Below are positions 5,407-9,137 of a stretch of 9,137 bases of DNA, piece after piece. Below the pieces are notes generated by a model. It was given only the letters and a program-made list of their open reading frames with translations, did not search any database and was not told where the DNA came from. Position numbers and translations under genes: made by a program. This DNA is from Oscillospiraceae bacterium (GTDB lineage Bacteria; Bacillota_A; Clostridia; Oscillospirales; Oscillospiraceae), in assembly GCA_017505505.1 (NCBI GenBank), contig JAFVPA010000044.1:1-9137 (forward strand). The letters are read 5' to 3'. Each line of letters starts with the position of its first letter. The first letter of the stretch is position 1.

Positions 5407-5440
5407 AAAGAGAGGCGCACGCGCCTCTCTTTCTTGTTAG
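5407..5440 (+). terminator. Leader terminator/attenuator hairpin of the rimP operon
   Basis: AAAGAGAGGCG (5407-5417) and CGCCTCTCTTT (5422-5432) form an 11-bp stem with loop CACG, followed by the T-rich CTTGTTAGTCTTTT. It starts about 20 bases after the predicted transcription start and ends 38 bases before rimP, so it lies in the leader and would act on this operon rather than on an upstream gene. NusA, encoded second in the operon, stimulates intrinsic termination in other bacteria, so autoregulation by attenuation is a reasonable inference. The T-run is interrupted, so termination may be partial. Confidence 0.62.
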
Positions 5441-5470
5441 TCTTTTGACTTAAGAAAGGAATATGCGTAA

Positions 5471-5923
5471 ATGAAAGTAACCGAACTGGTTGCATCTTTT
5501 GCAGAACCCATCGTTAAGGCTCACGGCTGTGAGCTGTGGGATGTGGAGTATGTCCGGGAGGGCAGCGAATACTTCCTGCGGCTGTACCTGGATAAGGAAG
5601 GCGGCGTGGACATCACCGACTGCGAAGCCATCTCCCGGGCCGTGGACCCCATCCTGGACGAGAAGGACCCCATCCAGGGCTCCTATCATTTTGAAGTCTG
5701 CTCCGCCGGTCTGGAGCGCACCCTGAAGCGTCCCGCTGATTTTGAGCGTTTCATGGGCAGCAGCATCACCGTCAAACTCTACCGCCCCCGCAACGGCCTG
5801 AAGGAGATCCCCTGTGTGCTCCGGGGCTATGAGGACGGCAAGGTGACCGTGGAAGCCGGAAAAGAAACCATTACCTTTGAAAAGTCCGAAGTCGCCCTGG
5901 TGCGGCTCCGTGTGGAATTTTAA
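5471..5923 (+). CDS. rimP: Ribosome maturation factor RimP
   Basis: RimP binds the free 30S subunit and assists its late assembly. The 150-residue product has the usual two parts: an alpha/beta N-domain (about 1-78; GCELWDVEYVREGSEYFLRLYLD, then DCEAISRAVDPILDE) and a C-terminal SH3-like barrel (about 86-150). The family signature region reads VCSAGLERTLKRPADFERF (76-94), equivalent to the usual SSPGLDRPL motif. GAAAGGA (5454-5460) precedes this ATG by 10 bases. An upstream ATG at 5463 opens only a three-codon frame that overlaps the rimP start and was rejected as the start. First gene of the operon; nusA begins 17 bases after its stop, as in B. subtilis (ylxS-nusA). Confidence 0.95.
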   Translation: MKVTELVASFAEPIVKAHGCELWDVEYVREGSEYFLRLYLDKEGGVDITDCEAISRAVDPILDEKDPIQGSYHFEVCSAGLERTLKRPADFERFMGSSITVKLYRPRNGLKEIPCVLRGYEDGKVTVEAGKETITFEKSEVALVRLRVEF

Positions 5924-5940
5924 TATAGGAGGATAGACAA

Positions 5941-7089
5941 ATGGCACCCAGAAAGAATGCCAAGAAGAAGCCTGAAGCACCCAAGGTAAACATCGGTGCG
6001 GAGATCTTCGCTTCCCTGCGGGAACTGGAAAAGATCAAGGGCATCCCTGTAGATTATATGGTCGAGCGTCTGAAGCAGGCCCTGACCAATGCATACCGGA
6101 AGGACCGGGAAGATCACCGGGATATCCCCGGTGAGAACGTTGTGGTCAGCATCAGCGAAGAGGGTCTGACCATGCACCAGATCAAGACCGTCGTGGAAGA
6201 GCTGGAGGATATCGCTCTGGAGATCCACATCGACGCAGCCCGCCGCCATAATCCCGACCTGAAGGTTGGCGATACCGTGGCGATCCCCATCGACATCCAG
6301 AAGTTCGGCCGCATCGCCGCTCAGACCGCCAAGCAGGTGGTCATCCAGGGTATCCGGGAAGCCGAGCGTGGCGTCATGTACGAATCCTACTCCTCCAAGG
6401 CTCAGGAACTGCTGACCGGCACCGTGCTGCGGATCGATCCCACCACCGGCGATATGTTCGTCCGGATCGGCCAGGGTAATGAAGCCTCTGATGCTGTGCT
6501 GCGGGCTTCCGAGCAGATCCCCGGTGAGAAGCACACTGAGGGCGATCTGGTCCGTGTTTACGTTCTGGAGGTCCATAAGGCCAACCGTGGTCCCCTGGTC
6601 CACGTCTCCCGTACCCATCCCAACCTGGTCCGCCGCCTGTTCGAGCTGGAGACTCCCGAAATTGCCGAGGGTCAGGTGGAGGTCCGCAACATTGCCCGTG
6701 AGGCAGGCTCCCGTTCCAAGATGGCCGTCCGTGCCACCATGGAGGGCCTGGATCCTGTGGGTGCCTGTGTCGGTCCCCGGGGCGGCCGTGTCGGCGCCGT
6801 TGTGGAAGAGCTCCACGGCGAGAAGATCGACATCGTGGTCTGGTCCGAAGATCCCTGCGAGTACGTCCGTGCCGCTCTGAGCCCTGCTGACGTCATCTCC
6901 GTCACCCTGGTCCCCGGCCAGAAGGCCTGCCGTGTTATCGTTCCCGACGACCAGCTGTCTCTTGCCATCGGCAAGGAAGGCCAGAACGCCCGTCTGGCAG
7001 CCCGTCTGACCGGCTACAAGATCGACATCAAGCCCGCCTCCCAGGCCGAGCCTGTGGCAGAAGAGGCTGAGGAAGAAACCGAAGAATAA
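5941..7089 (+). CDS. nusA: Transcription termination/antitermination factor NusA
   Basis: NusA binds RNA polymerase and nascent RNA and modulates pausing, termination and antitermination. Domains in order: a basic N-terminal tail (1-18, rich in K), the RNAP-binding N-domain (about 19-150), the S1 domain (about 154-222; LLTGTVLRID to LVHVSRTHP), KH1 with GPRGGR (278-283) and KH2 with IGKEGQN (343-349). An acidic glutamate-rich tail follows (370-382). It lacks the C-terminal acidic repeats of E. coli NusA, as is normal for Gram-positive forms. AGGAGG (5927-5932) precedes the ATG by 8 bases. The gene is followed immediately by a palindromic repeat rather than directly by rnpM. Codons are strongly G/C-ending, as for a highly expressed gene. 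Confidence 0.97.
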   Translation: MAPRKNAKKKPEAPKVNIGAEIFASLRELEKIKGIPVDYMVERLKQALTNAYRKDREDHRDIPGENVVVSISEEGLTMHQIKTVVEELEDIALEIHIDAARRHNPDLKVGDTVAIPIDIQKFGRIAAQTAKQVVIQGIREAERGVMYESYSSKAQELLTGTVLRIDPTTGDMFVRIGQGNEASDAVLRASEQIPGEKHTEGDLVRVYVLEVHKANRGPLVHVSRTHPNLVRRLFELETPEIAEGQVEVRNIAREAGSRSKMAVRATMEGLDPVGACVGPRGGRVGAVVEELHGEKIDIVVWSEDPCEYVRAALSPADVISVTLVPGQKACRVIVPDDQLSLAIGKEGQNARLAARLTGYKIDIKPASQAEPVAEEAEEETEE

Positions 7090-7101
7090 GAAAATCCTCC
7101 G

Positions 7102-7176
7102 GTAGGGCGGGCTGCCCTCAGCCCGCCGTAAACGGCAGCCGTGTAAGAGCGGCGGCTTGAGGGCAAGCCGCCCTAC
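7102..7176. repeat. Cruciform (REPIN-like) palindromic element 3, GTAGGGCGG family, inside the nusA operon
   Basis: Inverted arms end in GTAGGGCGG (7102-7110) and CCGCCCTAC (7168-7176). Each arm folds on itself as an 8-bp stem with a 6-base loop: 7106-7127 (loop GCCCTC) and 7151-7172 (loop GAGGGC). The two loops are exact reverse complements. The arms differ by two compensated pairs: G7111-C7122 is C7156-G7167 in the other arm, and C7112-G7121 is T7157-A7166. Outside the arms CCTCC (7096-7100) and GGAGG (7178-7182) could extend the stem. It occupies nearly all of the nusA-rnpM gap. Confidence 0.9.
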
Positions 7177-7204
7177 AGGAGGTCAATCAAAGGAGGGCAG
7201 CACA

Positions 7205-7474
7205 ATGCAGAAAAAGATCCCCCAGCGGCAGTGTATGGGCTGCCGTGAGCGCCGGGCCAAGAAGGAAATGATCCGTGTGGTCCGTACCCCCGAGGGCACC
7301 GTGAACCTGGACTTCGGCGGCAAGATGAACGGCCGCGGAGCCTACCTGTGCCCCAACCCTGAATGTCTGAAAAAAGCCATCCGCTCCAAAGCCCTGGACC
7401 GGAGTCTGGAAGTAGAGATCCCCGAGGAAGTTTACGCAAGACTCCAGAAGGAAATGGAGGCAAACCATGGATAA
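7205..7474 (+). CDS. rnpM: RNase P modulator RnpM (YlxR family)
   Basis: This small RNA-binding protein, formerly YlxR, has been described in B. subtilis as a modulator of RNase P. The 89-residue product shows the family core: QRQCMGCRERRAKKEMIRVVR with C10 and C13, then GRGAYLCPNPEC with C49 and C54, a likely four-cysteine cluster. I chose ATG at 7205 because AAGGAGGG (7190-7197) lies 7 bases upstream and the family begins with a short MQKK-like lead. An in-frame ATG at 7157 would add 16 residues translated from repeat DNA and was rejected. Its last 8 bases overlap the start of the next gene. Confidence 0.93.
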   Translation: MQKKIPQRQCMGCRERRAKKEMIRVVRTPEGTVNLDFGGKMNGRGAYLCPNPECLKKAIRSKALDRSLEVEIPEEVYARLQKEMEANHG

Positions 7475-7883
7475 GGCTCTGAATTATCTGTCCCTGGCCC
7501 GGAAGGGCGGTCTGGCGGAGCTGGGCGAGGAGCCTGTGGGCGCCGTGGCCCGGCTGGGCAAGGCCTACGTCATCATCGTGGCGGGGGATGCCTCCGACCA
7601 CACCTGGCGCCGGGCCAAGTCTTTCGCAGCCGGAACGGAGCAGCAGTGCGTACGCCTGAGCTGCACCAAGGACGAGATGGGCTTCGCCATCGGCCGTACC
7701 AGCCTGGCCATTGCTGCCATCACCGATGTACAGATGGCTCTGGCTCTGGTGAAGGCCCTGGGTGAACCGGAAAAATATAAGCAGGCTCTGGAAGTTCTGA
7801 CGGAAAAGGCCGCCAAGGCCAAAAAACGCCAGGCCGAAGCCAAAGCCCACCAGCGGAATGTCCGCAGGGGAAAGAAGAAGTAA
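7467..7883 (+). CDS. ylxQ: L7Ae-family ribosome-associated RNA-binding protein YlxQ
   Basis: This belongs to the L7Ae/L30e/S12e family, which binds kink-turn RNA. The core (about residues 1-98) has the typical strand-helix pattern: LNYLSLARKGG at the start, AYVIIVAGDASDHTWRRAK (33-51), and the KDEMGFAIGRTSLAIAAI segment (68-85) that contacts RNA in relatives. A lysine/arginine-rich tail (114-138, ending NVRRGKKK) extends beyond the core and probably adds general RNA affinity. TGGAGG (7455-7460) precedes the ATG by 6 bases, and the start overlaps the rnpM stop, indicating coupled translation. Some databases call it RplGA; its exact target is not evident from the sequence. Confidence 0.92.
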   Translation: MDKALNYLSLARKGGLAELGEEPVGAVARLGKAYVIIVAGDASDHTWRRAKSFAAGTEQQCVRLSCTKDEMGFAIGRTSLAIAAITDVQMALALVKALGEPEKYKQALEVLTEKAAKAKKRQAEAKAHQRNVRRGKKK

Positions 7884-7919
7884 GTAGTTAGTATACCGAC
7901 ATGCAAGCTGTGAAAGCGG

Positions 7920-8041
7920 CCTTGCCTCCCTCTTTGAGGGAGGTGGCCCGGCGTAAGCCGGGACGGAGGGAGTGTGTTTCTTAAGCGTGGACACTCCCCC
8001 AGTCAGCTGCGCTGACAGCCCCCTCAGAGAGGGGGCCAAGG
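7920..8041. repeat. Cruciform palindromic element 4 (double hairpin arms) between ylxQ and infB
   Basis: Outer ends CCTTG (7920-7924) and CAAGG (8037-8041) and inner ends GGGAGTGT (7968-7975) and ACACTCCC (7991-7998) pair. Each arm holds two hairpins. The first pair is CCTCCCTC-TTT-GAGGGAGG (7925-7943) and GCCCCCTC-AGA-GAGGGGGC (8018-8036). The second pair is CCCGGC-GTAA-GCCGGG (7947-7962) and GTCAGC-TGC-GCTGAC (8002-8016). Differences between the first-hairpin stems are compensated (C7925-G7943 against G8018-C8036; T7927-A7941 against C8020-G8034). The second-hairpin stems differ widely yet both pair. It fills most of the 211 bases before infB. A CCTCCCTC-type repeat is, from memory, frequent in Oscillospiraceae genomes. 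Confidence 0.87.
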
Positions 8042-8094
8042 AGAAGCTGCTCCACTTTTATGGTTTGTTACCATTATGGAGGTGCGTTTATAGA

Positions 8095-9137
8095 ATGAGT
8101 TTTGTTAAGTATCGTGTGAAGGAAGTGGCCGCCGATTTTGGTGTGGCACCCCGTGAGATCTCTGAGATCATCGGCAAGTTCATGGAAAAGCCCAAGTCCT
8201 ATACCCAGGTCCTGAATGATGCCGAGCTGAACGTGGTCTTCGACTATATGACCCAGAAAAATCAGATCAAGTCCATCGAGCAGGTCTTCGCTGTGAAGCC
8301 CACCGCTCCCAAGGCTGAGAATAAGCCCGCTGCCCCCCAGCAGCAGGGTGGCAACCGTCCCCAGCAGGGTGGTCAGAACCGTCCTCAGGGCGGCAACCGT
8401 CCCCAGCAGGGCGGCCAGAACCGGCCCCAGCAGAATCAGAATCAGAACCGTCCCCAGCAGCAGAATGCTCAGCAGCAGGCTCAGCCCGAGAAACCCAAGG
8501 AGCCTGAGCGCAAGCGCGAGCGCCGTGTTGTCGATACCTCCGCTGTTCAGGTCAATGCCAACCACTTTGCCGATGTTGACAACCTGGTCTCCGAGAAGGT
8601 CCAGAACTACCAGGGCGGCAAGCAGCGCATTGGCGGCGGCAAGGGCAAGCAGCAGAACAAGCAGCAGAAGGGCGGCTTCAAGGGCAACAAGTCCCGCAAC
8701 GAAGAGCAGGAGAAGATGCGCCGCCTGCAGATGGAGGTGGCCCGGAAGGCTCCCGTCACTGTCAAGATCCCCGATGAGATCACCGTTGGTGAGCTGGCTT
8801 CCCGGATGAAGAAGACCGCTGCCGATGTTATCAAGTGCCTGATGAAGAACGGCGTCATGGCCGGCATCAACCAGACCATCGACTTCGACACCGCCGAGTA
8901 TGTGGCCACCGAAATGGGCTGCAAGGTGGAGAAGGAAGTCACCATCACCATCGAAGAGCGGATCATCGATGACCACGTGGATACCGCCGAAGAGCTGGAG
9001 ACCCGCGCTCCTGTTGTCGTTGTCATGGGCCACGTTGACCATGGTAAGACCTCTACCCTGGACGCCATCCGGAAGACCTCCGTTACCTCCGGCGAGGCCG
9101 GCGGTATCACCCAGCACATTGGTGCATATACTGTCGA
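8095..9137 (+). CDS. infB: Translation initiation factor IF-2 (N-terminal part, runs off the right edge)
   Basis: IF-2 is the GTPase that brings initiator tRNA to the 30S subunit and joins the 50S. 347 codons are visible and the frame is open at the edge. It begins [20 protein letters not shown], a first IF2_N-type module (about 1-50). A low-complexity linker rich in Q, N, G, P and then K/R (about 70-200) follows, with a second IF2_N domain (about 218-283; [20 protein letters not shown]). The G domain starts at [20 protein letters not shown], with the P-loop GHVDHGKT at 312-319. TGGAGGTG (8077-8084) precedes the ATG by 10 bases; no other in-frame start lies upstream. A five-codon frame (8076-8093) overlaps this site and is probably not translated. 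Confidence 0.96.
   Translation, partial: MSFVKYRVKEVAADFGVAPREISEIIGKFMEKPKSYTQVLNDAELNVVFDYMTQKNQIKSIEQVFAVKPTAPKAENKPAAPQQQGGNRPQQGGQNRPQGGNRPQQGGQNRPQQNQNQNRPQQQNAQQQAQPEKPKEPERKRERRVVDTSAVQVNANHFADVDNLVSEKVQNYQGGKQRIGGGKGKQQNKQQKGGFKGNKSRNEEQEKMRRLQMEVARKAPVTVKIPDEITVGELASRMKKTAADVIKCLMKNGVMAGINQTIDFDTAEYVATEMGCKVEKEVTITIEERIIDDHVDTAEELETRAPVVVVMGHVDHGKTSTLDAIRKTSVTSGEAGGITQHIGAYTV
8347..8430 (+). repeat. Tandem 42-bp duplication in the IF-2 linker
   Basis: Two copies (8347-8388 and 8389-8430) each encode [14 protein letters not shown] (residues 85-98 and 99-112). They match at 37 of 42 bases; all five differences are at third codon positions and are synonymous. A shorter related NRPQQ unit follows. 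The linker is predicted to be disordered. Confidence 0.9.

Noticed and set aside
5380..5470. Initiator tRNA gene ahead of rimP, as in the E. coli metY operon
   Set aside because: The leader is too short and shows no cloverleaf; no tRNA-like sequence was seen in the window.
5463..5474. Three-codon ORF ATGCGTAAATGA overlapping the rimP start
   Set aside because: The ribosome binding site is only 2 bases from this ATG but 10 from the rimP ATG. So short a frame cannot be distinguished from chance.
5920..6816. Minus-strand open frame opposite nusA
   Set aside because: It is a shadow of nusA; the plus strand has S1 and both KH motifs in order.
7157..7204. 16-residue N-terminal extension of RnpM
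   Set aside because: It would be translated from the palindromic repeat with no ribosome binding site; ATG at 7205 has an ideal one.
8076..8093. Five-codon ORF ending one base before infB
   Set aside because: It has no upstream ribosome binding site and contains that of infB, so translation is unlikely.
8074..9117. Minus-strand open frame opposite infB (347 codons)
   Set aside because: The product is an L/G/H-rich low-complexity string, and the plus frame encodes recognisable IF-2 with the GHVDHGKT P-loop.

Overview
The window reads as a chromosomal segment of an anaerobic, moderately GC-rich Firmicute of the class Clostridia. An Oscillospiraceae/Ruminococcaceae gut bacterium is the most likely source. 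This rests on strong AGGAGG-type ribosome binding sites, the Gram-positive gene order rimP-nusA-rnpM(ylxR)-ylxQ-infB, a Ktr potassium system beside a KdpD-like kinase, and intergenic palindromic repeats of a style I associate with this group. The genus call is inference from memory, because no search was possible.

Left part, minus strand (1-2490): a potassium-uptake cluster reads leftwards as ktrB (TrkH/KtrB channel), a palindromic repeat, ktrA (RCK gating subunit), a 39-residue one-helix membrane microprotein coupled to ktrA by TGATG, an internal promoter, and the first 38 codons of a sensor kinase that begins directly with a KdpD-type Usp domain. Upstream of ktrB lies a direct repeat, TTTATA-N5-TTTATA, that resembles the KdpE box. 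Together these suggest a Ktr system controlled by a KdpDE-like pair encoded in the same cluster.

Middle, plus strand (2500-5240): a divergent Cu/Zn superoxide dismutase-family gene with no signal peptide is followed by about 320 bases without a gene but with hairpins. Next comes malQ (4-alpha-glucanotransferase) with a clear promoter, a perfect LacI-family-type operator at the transcription start, and a strong terminator. A second palindromic repeat follows.

Right part, plus strand (5350-9137): the ribosome/transcription operon rimP-nusA-rnpM-ylxQ-infB starts from an extended -10 promoter and passes a terminator-like hairpin in its leader (possible attenuation). infB runs off the right edge.

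The most unusual signal is a set of four intergenic elements (959-1058, 5136-5237, 7102-7176, 7920-8041). Each is an inverted pair of arms, and each arm is itself a hairpin. Where the two arms of an element differ inside a stem, the differences are almost all base-pair-preserving. This is a REPIN/BIME-like architecture with evidence for selection on the arm hairpins. Two of the four sit inside the nusA-infB operon and one sits between ktrB and ktrA.
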